Assembly (NCBI GenBank): GCA_963765295.1
Contig: CAVXVO010000005.1
Coordinates: 868,001 to 932,000 of the forward strand
DNA length: 64,000 nucleotides
From: PALSA-612 sp963765295
GTDB lineage: Bacteria > Actinomycetota > Thermoleophilia > Gaiellales > Gaiellaceae
Direction: 5' to 3'
Shown: piece after piece, positions 10,224 to 22,317 of the stretch
How the letters are laid out: the number at the start of each line of letters is the position of its first letter
Numbering within the stretch: position 1 is the stretch's first letter
Translations under genes and position numbers: made by a program
The notes under the pieces: generated by a model
Databases searched by the model: none
Seen by the model: the letters and a program-made list of their open reading frames with translations, nothing else
Told to the model about the DNA's origin: nothing

Positions 10224-10925
10224 CTAGACGAGACAGGTGACGGCTGCCCACCCCTGCGCGGCCGCGTCGGCATAGAAGCCGCGGAGGTCACGGAAGGAGA
10301 CGAGCAGCCAGTCGCGGTCGTCCTCCTCCCAGCCGAACGGGTAGATCTGGAGATCGGTCATTCGGACCGCGTCGAACCGGTCGGCCGTCCGGCGTTCGGC
10401 GTCGGGAGCCGCGAGGGCCTTCGCCGTGCGCGCCACCTGCGCCGGGTCGAACGCCCGTGCCGGGCCGTAGCCGGAGAAGTCGTCGCCGATCTCCGTGCCG
10501 CCCAGGACCGCCTGGCCGAGCGGCGTCGGCATCGGCTCCACCGAGCCCGAGAGCAGGTAGTGGACTCCGTGCCACGCCTTGTCGAGCGAGAGCTCGCCGT
10601 GCGCGCCCTGGACCGCGCCCCGCGGGCGCTGCCCGAGCTGGTCCTGCATCAGCATGAGGACCGCGTCGCCGCCGTCGCCGCCCCGGAGTGCCTCCTGGGT
10701 GGCGCCGACGCGCTCCTCGATCTGCTCGCGCAGCGCCGGGTGCAGGTCGATCGCACCGGCGAGAAGCTGCGGGCCGCGCTCGAGGATCAAGGCTTGCATC
10801 TTCTCGGAGTCGAACCCCACGCCCGGAAGCTCGGGCTCGAACAGCCGCTCGGCCAGCGAGGGATCGGCGTGGATGCGCCCGAGGAGATCCGGCTCGACCT
10901 GCACGAACGACGCGAGCATCGACAT
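10224..10925 (-). CDS. DUF1877 (YfbM-like) family protein
   Basis: A 233-residue cytosolic protein. The C-terminal 160 residues carry the DUF1877 pattern: LDKAWHGVHYLLSGS, then PLGQAVLGGTEIG, YGPARAFDPAQVA, and a final region with IYPFGWEEDD. Biochemical function of the family is not known to me. The N-terminal 60 residues contain family-like helices (EPDLLGRI, EKMQALILERG). It lies alone between the sigma factor and the zinc-ribbon gene. Confidence 0.85.
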   Translation of the reverse strand: MSMLASFVQVEPDLLGRIHADPSLAERLFEPELPGVGFDSEKMQALILERGPQLLAGAIDLHPALREQIEERVGATQEALRGGDGGDAVLMLMQDQLGQRPRGAVQGAHGELSLDKAWHGVHYLLSGSVEPMPTPLGQAVLGGTEIGDDFSGYGPARAFDPAQVARTAKALAAPDAERRTADRFDAVRMTDLQIYPFGWEEDDRDWLLVSFRDLRGFYADAAAQGWAAVTCLV

Positions 10926-10973
10926 GTCCCGCGTATCGGCAGCCGCGAAGCCGCCTTGAACCCTCGCTCGGGG

Positions 10974-11192
10974 CTAGTGCCCGCAGCCGCAGGAGCCGCC
11001 GCAGCAGCCGCCCCCGCCGCCGCTCGCGGAGCGGAAGCTCGGCTGCGGAGCCTCGGCCTTCGTGGCGAAGACGGAGAACTGGCGCGAGACCTTCGTGGCG
11101 CCGCAGTCGGGGCAGGACGGCTTCGCGTCTCCGCGAACGAGCTCCTCGAAGTGCGACTCGCACTTCATGCAGACGTACTCGTAGATCGGCAT
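10974..11192 (-). CDS. FmdB-family zinc-ribbon protein
   Basis: A 72-residue protein starting MPIYEYVCMKC and containing a second CPDC pair, the two halves of the FmdB zinc ribbon. The C-terminus is a glycine/cysteine-rich tail (GGGGGCCGGSCGCGH) that could bind metal. Members are putative regulatory proteins; no target can be named here. Confidence 0.92.
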   Translation of the reverse strand: MPIYEYVCMKCESHFEELVRGDAKPSCPDCGATKVSRQFSVFATKAEAPQPSFRSASGGGGGCCGGSCGCGH

Positions 11193-11218
11193 GCGCGCAG
11201 TCTAACTGCGACGGAGGC

Positions 11219-13046
11219 TCAGCTCGTCTTCGCCCAGACGACCCTGACGCCCGACGTCGTGAACGTGACCTTGCCGTGTGCCGCCCGCGTGCCCGAGACG
11301 GTCACCGTGCCGGTGGGGACGACCAGCGCGCCTTTCTTCGGCGTCTTCAGGTCCAGCTCCCCGGTGACCGTGACGCCGGGCACGTCGCCGTATCCGCTGA
11401 GCGTGAGCGTCCCGAGGCTTCCGGAGACGGCGCCTGCCGAGAGGCCCCCGACCGCGGCGCCGGCCGTGACCTCGGAGGCGAACGCGTCCTGGACGGTCGT
11501 CTCGACAACCGAAAGCGTGTGGCCGCGCAGGCCCGACGTCCCGCCCACGAGGGGCGCCTTCCCGACGGAGACCGGGATCCGCGGGACATTCGCGAGATAG
11601 GGCCGTGTGCGCGGGCATCTGGTCGGCACGGTCTGTCCGTTCAACCAGGCACGCACTGCGTTCGACGTGCAGTTGGACGGATCGGTCGTCAGCACGCTGT
11701 GGCCGACCCCGGGCACGACGAGCAGGTGTCCCTGCGGGAACTGCGAGACGACCGAGGCGGCGTTCGCGGTCGGCGTCCGCATGTCGAACGTGCCGGACAG
11801 GGCGAGCACGGGCACGTCCGGCAGCGGCCCGGCTGCGATCGGCGCGTTCCCCGCGGGGGACGGCCAGGACTCGCAGTAGGTCGCCGAGCCGATCGCCGTC
11901 GCCCAGCTCCCGAACGGCCCCGTGGAGCCGGCGGGCAGCGCGGCGACGGCCGCGCTCAGCGCCTGCTGGCGTGTGGCGGGATCGGCGTCAGGCTGCCACG
12001 GGAAGCGGCCGTCGTTGCACATCGTGGCCAGGAACAGCCCCTCGCTGAAGGAGGTGTCGGCCGTCGCGAAGTGGAGGCCGAAGCCGGTCTGCCCAAGGGA
12101 GGCGAGCCGGAGCAGGAGCTGCGGGCGGCCCGCGGTCGCCGCGAAGACGGCAGACGGAAGCTCCGCCTGCAGGCCGGGACTGAGATCGGCGCTGACGACG
12201 GTCTCGAGCAGCGTCAGCCCGTCCACCGACACCGTGCGCGGCCGACCGGACGCCGTCCGCACCCGGCCGCTGATCGGGGTGACTGCGGCGCGGTTCGCGA
12301 GCGTCGGGACCTCTGCCGCCAGGTTCGGGTCGATCGCGCGACAGGCCGCGGTTCCGCACATGGACGAGAGGCCGAGCGGGATGCCCTGCAGGGTGTCGAG
12401 ACTGAGCGGATCCGGCCCGGTCGGCGGCACGACCGAGTCGAGCAGGAGCCGCTCGACGTGATCGGGGTGCGCGAGGGCGTACGCGAGCTCGACCTTCGTC
12501 CCGTAGGACGTGCCCCAGAGGGCCACCTTGTTCACGCCGAGTGCCTGGCGCACGGCGTCGACGTCCTCGGCGTTCGCGGCCGTCGTGTAGAACGCCCGCT
12601 CCGGGCCGAGCGTCTCGCCGCAGGCCATCGCCTGCTGCGCCAGGGCCAAGGGGTTCGTCAGCGCGCAGCTCAGGAACCCGGAGCCGCCCGTGCCGCGCGG
12701 GTCGAAGGCGACGAGCGTGTACGCCGGGAAAGAGCGACTGCCAGAACGACCCGAGGTCGGCGAGGTCGAACGCGAGCGCGCTCGCCTGACCCGGGCCGCC
12801 CGCGACCATCATCATCACGCCGCGCGGCGTGCCCTTCGCCGGCAGCTCCTCGACGGCGAGGCGGAGCGTCCCCGGCACGACGCCGGTCGCGTCGAGCGGA
12901 ACGGCTACGCCTGCACAGAGGACACCGGCGTTGCCATGGCAAGGGACGAAGGAGAGAGTCGACGCACGCGCAGTCGAGGAGCTCCCCAGCCAGGCGCCCG
13001 CCATGACGACTGCGACGGCCAGCGCCGTCGCGACCCCCCTGCTCAC
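11219..13046 (-). CDS. Secreted alpha/beta hydrolase, TAP-peptidase-like (one frame break)
   Basis: A secreted hydrolase of about 608 residues in the tripeptidyl aminopeptidase group, which releases short peptides from protein N-termini. The start is GTG at 13044-13046, giving a signal peptide that ends near SSSTARA. The oxyanion segment MMVAGGPGQ precedes the break. After it come AFDPRGTGGSG, the nucleophile elbow GTSYGT, the acid in SGTFDMRTP and the His in VPGVGHSVL. A beta-rich C-terminal extension of about 100 residues follows. The frame changes by one extra base at about 12722, between FPG and YTLVAFD, and both halves are well conserved, so the intact protein is probably made. Confidence 0.85.
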
Positions 13047-13068
13047 CGGCGCAGGGTAGCTCAGAGGT

Positions 13069-14244
13069 TCAGCCGCCGGCCGACCGAGCCGCGAAGGCCC
13101 GCGCGCCCGCCACCGTGCACGCGCGGACGCCGCCTCCGTGGACCGACGCGATCGCACGCTCGACCATGGGCTGGCTCGTCTTCGGCGTGTCGTCGGCGTA
13201 GTACAGGCCGGATTGCCAGCGGTCGAGTTGCGGCTCGTCGCTGACGTGGAAGATCAGGATCGCAGCCACCGTCGGCTGGCAGGCTGCGAGCGCGAGCGCC
13301 TCGGCGTAGTACTCGGCCTGCGTCGCCTCGCTGACGGGCCGCGCCGTGGGCGACTCGGCGCCCTGGTAGACGCGCGCCTTCGCGGCCGGAATCTGCGACT
13401 GGACGCCGAACTCGTCGTAGACGATCGGCAGCGCCGAGCCGGGTTGGGCGGTGCCGCCGAACGCCTCACCGAGAAGTGCCACGAGCTTGGGGTAGTCGGC
13501 GAGCGAGATCGTCGTGCTGCGCGGGTGCGCGAAGCTCGGCGGGATGCTCGAGTTGTCCTCGTACGGATGGAGCGCGAACGCGTCCATGATCGGTCGCGTC
13601 CGGCCGCTCTGCCGGTAGGCGCGGCCGAGGTCGGCGATGAAGGTGGTCGGCGAGTGCTTCCTCGACATCACCGAGTCGTTGCCGCGCGGAGAGAGCGCGC
13701 CGCCGAGCACCGTCACGCCGGGTGACGCGGCCTTGAGCGCGTCGTAGGTCTGCGCCAGCAGCGCCTCGTAGGCGGGCGCGGCGACGTCGCTGCCGTCGTC
13801 CGCGAACTGTGGCAACCAGAAGCGGTTGATGTTCGGCTCGTTGCCGACGATGAAGCGGTGCACGGTGGGGAGCGCCGTCGCGAGCGAGGTCGCGAACGCT
13901 GCGAACTGGGCGCGCGCCCGCGCCGTCAGCGGCGTCACCGAGCTGCCGTACGGATAGATCGAGAGGTAGACCGCGATCCCGTCGAGGTCGGCGGCACCGA
14001 CGGCGTTCTGAAGGCTCGCAAGGGCGGCTGGCGCCGGCGCGGTCTCGCCGGGGCGCCACTGCGCCGTGACGCGGATCGCGTTCAGGCCGGCCAGCTTGGC
14101 CAGGTCCATCTTCGCCTTGGCGAGGGCGAGCGACGGCGCCTGGGCTGCATCCTCGGCCGCCCCCACCTGCAGCCCCTGCGATGCCCGCGCCAGACCCGGA
14201 AGCGCGAGGGCGGCGACGGCGACGACGACGGCGATGCGCTTCAC
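13069..14244 (-). CDS. Secreted clan GH-A-like glycoside hydrolase (TIM barrel)
   Basis: A 391-residue exported protein with a signal peptide (KRIAVVVAVAALALPGLARA). The body reads as a retaining TIM-barrel glycosidase: the strand-4 acid/base motif is FIVGNEPNINRFW (NE pair) and the strand-7 nucleophile candidate is the Glu in PIVYDEFGVQS. Other barrel strands are visible (IRVTAQWRPGE, GIAVYLSIYP, MDAFALHPY). Substrate cannot be named; beta-glycans or plant/fungal oligosaccharides are reasonable. The GTG start at 14242-14244 directly precedes the signal peptide. It may share a transcript with the hydrolase 22 bp downstream. Confidence 0.8.
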   Translation of the reverse strand: MKRIAVVVAVAALALPGLARASQGLQVGAAEDAAQAPSLALAKAKMDLAKLAGLNAIRVTAQWRPGETAPAPAALASLQNAVGAADLDGIAVYLSIYPYGSSVTPLTARARAQFAAFATSLATALPTVHRFIVGNEPNINRFWLPQFADDGSDVAAPAYEALLAQTYDALKAASPGVTVLGGALSPRGNDSVMSRKHSPTTFIADLGRAYRQSGRTRPIMDAFALHPYEDNSSIPPSFAHPRSTTISLADYPKLVALLGEAFGGTAQPGSALPIVYDEFGVQSQIPAAKARVYQGAESPTARPVSEATQAEYYAEALALAACQPTVAAILIFHVSDEPQLDRWQSGLYYADDTPKTSQPMVERAIASVHGGGVRACTVAGARAFAARSAGG

Positions 14245-14384
14245 TGCACCCCTTCGTCGGCAGGCCGGCGGCGCCGCTTGAGCGGCTCCCCTCGAACTGA
14301 CCATCCCGAGCGCGGCGGCGGCCGGTCCGACGACGCTAGACTCCCGCCAGCCCGGTATCCGCTACGGAACTGGAGCCCCGAACG

Positions 14385-15047
14385 ATGTTCGACAGCGTCA
14401 CCGTGATCGGTGCCACCGGCCGCTCCGGCTCGGCCATCAGCGCCCGCCTGCGCGAGCGCGGCGTTCCGCTGGCCGAGCACGGCGCCGAGCTTGTCGTCCT
14501 CTGCGTCCCCGATCGCGCGATCGCGGAGGTGGCGCAGCGGATCGAGCCCGGCCCGTGGCTCTGCCACGTGAGCGGCGCTACCCCGCTCGCCGCCCTCGAC
14601 CCCCACGAGCTGCGCTTCTCGGTGCATCCGCTGCAGACGCTCGTCACTTGGCGCGGGCCCGAGCAGCTCGACGGAGCCTCCGCCGCCGTGACCGCGGAGA
14701 CGGACGAGGCACGGGAGCGCGGCCTCTGGCTCGCGCGCACGCTCGGGCTGGAGCCCTTCGACCTCGCCGACGAGGGGCGCGTGCTCTACCACGCGGGAGC
14801 GATGTTCGCGAGCGGTTACCTCGTCACGCTGCACCGCGCGGCGGAGGCGCTGCTCGAGCTCGCCGGAGCGCCGCCGGACGCGCTGCTCCCGCTGATGCGG
14901 CGCACGATCGACAACGGATTCGAGCTGACCGGGCCGATCTCGCGCGGGGACTGGTCGACGATGGACGCGCACCTGGAGGCGGTCCGGGAGCGCAAGCCCG
15001 AGCTCGAGCCGCTCTACCTCGCGCTCGCGGAGGCGACGGCCGCGTGA
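14385..15047 (+). CDS. Rossmann-like DUF2520 protein linked to pantothenate genes
   Basis: A 220-residue protein with an N-terminal nucleotide-binding fold (SVTVIGATGRSGSAISARL, VVLCVPDRAI, CHVSGATPLAAL, FSVHPLQT) and a helical C-terminal domain (YHAGAMFASGYLVTLHRAAE, then LLPLMRRTIDN). This is the architecture of the ketopantoate-reductase-like DUF2520 family, which often sits beside panB/panC. With no panE visible, it could supply ketopantoate reduction, but that is inference. It is shorter than most members (about 280). Its stop overlaps the panC start (GTGA). Confidence 0.82.
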   Translation: MFDSVTVIGATGRSGSAISARLRERGVPLAEHGAELVVLCVPDRAIAEVAQRIEPGPWLCHVSGATPLAALDPHELRFSVHPLQTLVTWRGPEQLDGASAAVTAETDEARERGLWLARTLGLEPFDLADEGRVLYHAGAMFASGYLVTLHRAAEALLELAGAPPDALLPLMRRTIDNGFELTGPISRGDWSTMDAHLEAVRERKPELEPLYLALAEATAA

Positions 15048-15813
15048 GGACCGTCAGGACGATCGGCGAGGTGCGGGCCGCGCTCGCACCGCTGCGGTCG
15101 AGCGGCCGCGTCGGGCTGGTGCCGACGATGGGCGCGTTCCACGCCGGGCACGAGGCGCTCCTCGCCGCCGCCCGCAACGAGTGCGACACCGTCGTCGCCA
15201 GCCTCTTCGTCAACCCGGCGCAGTTCGGCGAGGCAGCCGACCTCGAGCGCTATCCGCGCGACGAGGCGCGCGACGCGGCGGTCGCGGCCGAGGCGGGCGT
15301 CGACCTCCTCTTCGCACCGGCCGCAGGCGAGATGTACCCCGACGGGTACCAGACGTGGATCGACGTGACCGAGCTCGGCTCGATTCTCGAAGGCGTGTAC
15401 CGGCCGGGGCACTTCCGGGCCGTTGCCACGGTCTGCTGCAAGCTCTTCAACATCGTCCGGCCCGACGTCGCCTACTTCGGGCAGAAGGACGCGCAGCAGG
15501 TCGAGGTGGTGCGCCGGCTCGTCCGCGACCTCGACCTCGAGCTCGAGCTCCGCGTCGTGCCCACCGTCCGCGACGAGGACGGCCTCGCTCTCGCGTCGCG
15601 CAACGTCCTCCTCTCCCCCGCCGAGCGCCGGCAGGCGGCCCTGCTGCCGCGCGCACTCGGAACACAGGATCCCGCCGCCGCCCGCCGCCTGCTGGACGGG
15701 CTCGACGTCGACTACGTCGAGGTGGCGCCGTTCGACCCCCCCGTCCTCGCCGCCGCCGTCCGCATCGGCGGCGTCCGCCTGATCGACAACGTGCCCCTGG
15801 AAGGAGCCAGATC

Positions 15814-15817
<4 letters not shown>
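15044..15817 (+). CDS. panC: Pantothenate synthetase
   Basis: Condenses pantoate with beta-alanine using ATP to form pantothenate, the coenzyme A precursor. The 257-residue protein shows PTMGAFHAGH (27-36; the HxGH ATP motif with H33 and H36), VNPAQF (57-61), FGQKDAQQ (145-152) and the late SRN motif (185-187). The C-terminal domain is about 25 residues shorter than in Escherichia coli but ends cleanly. GTG overlaps the preceding stop and its own stop overlaps panB, so DUF2520-panC-panB form one coupled operon; no panD is present here. Confidence 0.96.
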
Positions 15818-16667
<850 letters not shown>

Positions 16668-16671
<4 letters not shown>

Positions 16672-17060
16672 ACGGGCACGCCGAGCGCCCGGCCCACCCG
16701 CTCCCGCTCCCAGCGGCCGTGTTTGGTCTTCGGCAGCTCGCCGGCCGGGAACCACTCCGTCGGGAACTCGCCTCCCGGTTCGCCGTCGGCCTCGACGCGG
16801 TACGTGAAGATCACATGCCAGCCGCGACGGCCGCGAAACGATTCCACCTCGTTCATCGCCATCGACGTCACCTCGAGCGGCTCGAGGCTCGCCAGGACCA
16901 CGCGCGCCCGTTCGTCCGGATGCTCGTACGGCTCGAGATCCTCACCCGGGAGCCACCAGCGCTCGTCGTCCCGCTGTTAGCGGACGAACAGCACGCGCCC
17001 GTCGGGCCGCAGGATGACGAGGTTCGCGATCAGCTGGATGTCGGGTTGCTGTTCAGCCAT
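16668..17060 (-). pseudogene. Nudix-like hydrolase interrupted by an in-frame TAA
   Basis: Read through, this is a protein of about 130 residues in the Nudix fold: ANLVILRPDGRVLFVR, a TAA stop, then QRDDERWWLPG and a C-terminal part ending RVGRALGVPV. The reading frame is the same on both sides of the stop, and relatives have Tyr at that position (TAC), so one base change created it. The Nudix box is degenerate: the expected REUxEExGU is replaced by ERARVVLASLEPLEV, so even the unbroken protein may lack pyrophosphohydrolase activity. The ATG overlaps the padR stop by 8 bases, so it belongs to the padR transcript. Confidence 0.7.
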
Positions 17061-17574
17061 CGGTGCTGCCTCCTTCCTTCGCCAACAACGCCTCAGTCCA
17101 CTCGAGCTCCGCCTGCGTGAGCGCACGCCGGCGGTCGACCATCTCCGGAGCGGGTGCCGACTTCGCCAGGGCCTCGAGTCGTGAGAGGCGCTCCCGGAGG
17201 GCGTCGCGCCGTTCGGTGAGGAGCTCCGGGACACGGCCCTCGTCCTCGAGATCCGACCGCGCGGCGAGTGCGAGGCCGATCGGATCGCCGACTGCGGGCA
17301 ATTCGCGCCAAGCCCGCTCGAGCAGCTCCGAGAGGTGTCGCCGGCCCTCGCGCGTGATGGCGTACCGCGTTCGCTCCGGCCGCTGCCCGTCCCGCTCGAC
17401 CGCGACGCTCTCGACGTAGCCGGCACGGACGAGGCTCCGCAGCACGGCGTAGATCGACGCGTACTCGACCGGAAACCAGAACCGCAGCCCCTCGTCGTCG
17501 AGGATCTTCTTGATCCGGTAACCGTGATGCGACTGCTCGGAGAGCAGCCAGAGCACGAGCAGCCGCGTGAGCAC
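17053..17574 (-). CDS. PadR-family transcriptional regulator
   Basis: A 173-residue regulator with the PadR winged helix at the N-terminus (LVLWLLSEQSHHGYRIKKIL, then EYASIYAVLRSLVRAGYVES and the wing RTRYAITREGRRHL) and a helical C-terminal dimerisation domain (LRERLSRLEALAKSA). PadR proteins usually repress their own operon and a detoxification or transport gene. Here the coupled downstream gene is the Nudix-like pseudogene. The GTG start lies 6 bp from a perfect 18-bp palindrome that also contains its -10 box. Confidence 0.93.
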   Translation of the reverse strand: MLTRLLVLWLLSEQSHHGYRIKKILDDEGLRFWFPVEYASIYAVLRSLVRAGYVESVAVERDGQRPERTRYAITREGRRHLSELLERAWRELPAVGDPIGLALAARSDLEDEGRVPELLTERRDALRERLSRLEALAKSAPAPEMVDRRRALTQAELEWTEALLAKEGGSTDG

Positions 17575-17580
17575 GACTCG

Positions 17581-17598
17581 ATACTAAAGCTTTAGTAT
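17581..17598. promoter_or_regulatory. Perfect 18-bp palindrome, likely PadR operator over the padR -10 box
   Basis: ATACTAAAGCTTTAGTAT is a perfect inverted repeat and strikingly AT-rich in this GC-rich region. Read toward padR it ends in TAGTAT, a -10-like hexamer 6 bases before the GTG, so the padR message would be leaderless. PadR dimers bind palindromes of this size, so autorepression is the simplest reading. Confidence 0.75.
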
Positions 17599-17601
17599 TT
17601 G

Positions 17602-18274
17602 TCAGTCAACTATCGCGAACGCGGCGAACGCGAGCGTCCCGAACAGGATCGCGAACAGCGCCACGACGCCGAGCGCCGCCGCCGACCGGCTCCACGACCA
17701 GCGCTGCGTCTGCCGGACACCGATGACGACGAGCACGAGCGTCCAGGCGAGCGCGACCGCGTCGAGCGCGATGAAGACATCGCTGCCGGTGCCCGTGTCG
17801 CCACCGCCGGTCCGGAACAGGTCGAAGCCGTAGAGCCCGAGCCGCACCGGCCAGGCGAGGACGAGCAGCGACGACGAACGGGGACGGTCGCGAGCCCGAT
17901 GATGTGCCGCGCCAGACGGATAGCCGGTCGTCGCCCCGAGCCCGCGCGCGCCGAGGTAGACGAGGGCGCCGCCGAGCCAGAAGTTCGAGAGCGCCGACGA
18001 GTGCGCCGCCGAAGATCGACTCGACGGTCAGCGTCGAGCGCACTCAGCTCGCGATAGCGCTCGAACGGCTGCTGGAGCGCGGCGAGCGACGAGGAACATC
18101 GCGATGCCGGCGAGGAAGCGAGGCGACGAGCGGCTCCTGGCGCGCGTCGGCCGCCTCCCGCGACTCGTCACCAAGCTCGGCGAAGACGCCCGCCGGCGCG
18201 TAGAAGAGCCGCGGCAGACGCGCCCACCACTCGCGCTCGAGCACGTCGACCGACGTCGGAGTGGGCACGCTCAT
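17602..18274 (-). pseudogene. Yip1-like membrane protein broken by about seven +1 shifts
   Basis: The start (VLEREWWARLPRLFYAPAGVFA, then DESREAADARQEPL) is typical of actinobacterial Yip1-domain membrane proteins. The hydrophobic body can be followed only by changing frame repeatedly between about 18119 and 17840: FLAGIAMFLV, LAALQQPFERYREL, LTVESIFGGALVGA, NFWLGGALVYLGARG, RLARHIIGLATVP, then LVLAWPVRLGLYGFDLF and an intact C-terminal part. Every break can be repaired by removing one base, and the protein sequence is otherwise well kept. That is odd for old decay and suggests an error-rich stretch, but as written the gene cannot be translated whole. Confidence 0.65.
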
Positions 18275-18344
18275 CCCGCGGCCAGCTTAGTCCGGAACGG
18301 ACGCGTCCATCTCGGCGGGTATAACACGCTGCAAAGTTTGCAAC

Positions 18345-18358
18345 CGAGCCGCGGCTCG
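18345..18358. repeat. Palindromes downstream of uvrA
   Basis: CGAGCCGCGGCTCG is a perfect 14-bp palindrome, immediately next to GCAAAGTTTGC (18331-18341), also self-complementary around one base. They lie between the uvrA stop (18371) and the start of the Yip1-like gene. They may fold as a weak terminator for uvrA or mark a regulator site for the next gene; there is no T-run. Confidence 0.4.
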
Positions 18359-18370
18359 TGCCGCGCGGCC

Positions 18371-21212
<2,842 letters not shown>

Positions 21213-21221
21213 GACCAGCCC

Positions 21222-21227
21222 AGTTTA
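21222..21227 (-). promoter_or_regulatory. -10 box of uvrA
   Basis: On the uvrA strand TAAACT ends 9 bases before the ATG, so the transcript probably begins at or next to the start codon. The LexA-type site lies 18 bp further upstream, in the -35 region. Confidence 0.5.
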
Positions 21228-21245
21228 GCGCCGGGCATCGGACGG

Positions 21246-21257
21246 GAACGTATGTTC
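21246..21257. promoter_or_regulatory. LexA/SOS box upstream of uvrA
   Basis: GAACGTATGTTC, extended on the uvrA strand to CGAACATACGTTCC, matches 13 of 14 positions of the actinobacterial/Firmicute SOS box CGAACRNRYGTTYG as I know it. It sits 34-45 bp upstream of the uvrA start, covering the -35 region. uvrA is a classic LexA target, so damage-inducible expression is expected. Confidence 0.85.
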
Positions 21258-21294
21258 GTTTGAGTGCTTCCGCCGCGCAACGCGACGGTGCTGC

Positions 21295-21720
21295 TTACGC
21301 GGCCAGTCTCTCGACGAGGTCGCGCACGTCGCGGGCGTGCGGCACGTACTCGACCTCGAGCGGGCCTGCCTGCAGAGTGCCGTAGCCGAGCATCCGCCCC
21401 GGGAGCGACTGGTCCAGCGAGACGACGCGGAGCGACCCGAGCATCACGGCCGAGGCGCGGCGGTGCAGCACACCCTGGACGAGGAAGACCTTATGCGTCG
21501 TAACGACGAAGCGGGTCCGGTCCCAGCGGACGACGGCGACGAGCGCCGTCAGAGCGGCGACGGCCTGGACGATCGCACCGGCCACGGGCACCGGCCAGGG
21601 AAGGATCAGCAGCAGGACACCGGCGACGGCGAGGACGACCGCCCGCGAGAGCGGCCGGAAGAGCGACACGCTGTGCCTGCGGGCGTCGAGGCAGACGTGC
21701 TCCTCGGGGCGAATCCCCAT
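21295..21720 (-). CDS. Membrane protein with bacterial PH-like (DUF304-type) domain
   Basis: A 141-residue protein starting GIRPEEHVCLDARRHSVSLF, with two adjacent membrane helices at about 28-65 (VVLAVAGVLLLILPWPVPVAG, then IVQAVAALTALVAVV) and a C-terminal bPH2-like region (RFVVTTHKVFLVQGVL, VVSLDQSL, YGTLQAGPLEVEYVPHARDV). Such proteins are envelope-associated and of unknown function. The ATG at 21718-21720 precedes the conserved N-terminus. It lies upstream of uvrA on the same strand but is separated by the uvrA promoter. Confidence 0.8.
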   Translation of the reverse strand: MGIRPEEHVCLDARRHSVSLFRPLSRAVVLAVAGVLLLILPWPVPVAGAIVQAVAALTALVAVVRWDRTRFVVTTHKVFLVQGVLHRRASAVMLGSLRVVSLDQSLPGRMLGYGTLQAGPLEVEYVPHARDVRDLVERLAA

Positions 21721-21855
21721 ATGGCATCGCTTCGGCGGCGACGGCACCACTCCTGCGGGGCCGCCGCTCCTCGGCGCCCGGGCTGGCCTCGGCGCACGCA
21801 CCCGGCGATTGATCGCCGTATCCCCGCGCGCCCGCCCTTCGGCTATCGTCGGAAG

Positions 21856-22287
21856 GTGGAGCGGCTCGACCTCCGTAGTAACTGGCCGGCCGCGATACTT
21901 GCCGTCGCAGCGGTCGTCCTGATCCCGTGGGCGATCGCGCTCGGAAACATGCTCCCCTCGCGGCACGTCGCGAACCACTGGGACGCCGCCTGGACGGGAT
22001 TCGACGTCATCCTCGCGCTGTCGCTGCTCGCAACTGCCTACGCAGCACTTCGGCGGCGTGACAGCGCGCGCCTGCTCGCCGCCGTGAGCGGCACCCTCCT
22101 CCTCTGTGACGCCTGGTTCGACCTACTGACGTCGTCTCCGGGGAGGGACCTCGAGCTTGCAATCGTCCTCGCCGTGGTCGGGGAACTGCCGCTCGCGATC
22201 ATCTGCTTCCTGCTCGCCACGGGCCGTGCGGAATCGCTCTCAAGGGCTAATGCCCGGCTTGCCGTCCGCCGATTCAGGTTACTGTAG
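21856..22287 (+). CDS. Four-helix integral membrane protein of unknown function
   Basis: A 143-residue protein with four hydrophobic segments: AAILAVAAVVLIPWAIALG, GFDVILALSLLATAYAAL, LLAAVSGTLLLCDAWFDLL and LAIVLAVVGELPLAIICFLLA. I recognise no catalytic motif. It starts at GTG 21856 with a weak GGAAG in front, and ends 30 bp before the lysyltransferase-like gene, so the two may be co-transcribed. Confidence 0.72.
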   Translation: MERLDLRSNWPAAILAVAAVVLIPWAIALGNMLPSRHVANHWDAAWTGFDVILALSLLATAYAALRRRDSARLLAAVSGTLLLCDAWFDLLTSSPGRDLELAIVLAVVGELPLAIICFLLATGRAESLSRANARLAVRRFRLL

Positions 22288-22317
22288 GCGTACTCCGCGC
22301 CGCCCGGACCCGGAACA

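Noticed and set aside
10688..13006. A 772-codon open frame on the plus strand opposite the zinc-ribbon and hydrolase genes.
   Set aside because: Same reason: antisense shadow with Arg-rich composition, while the minus strand encodes recognisable proteins throughout.
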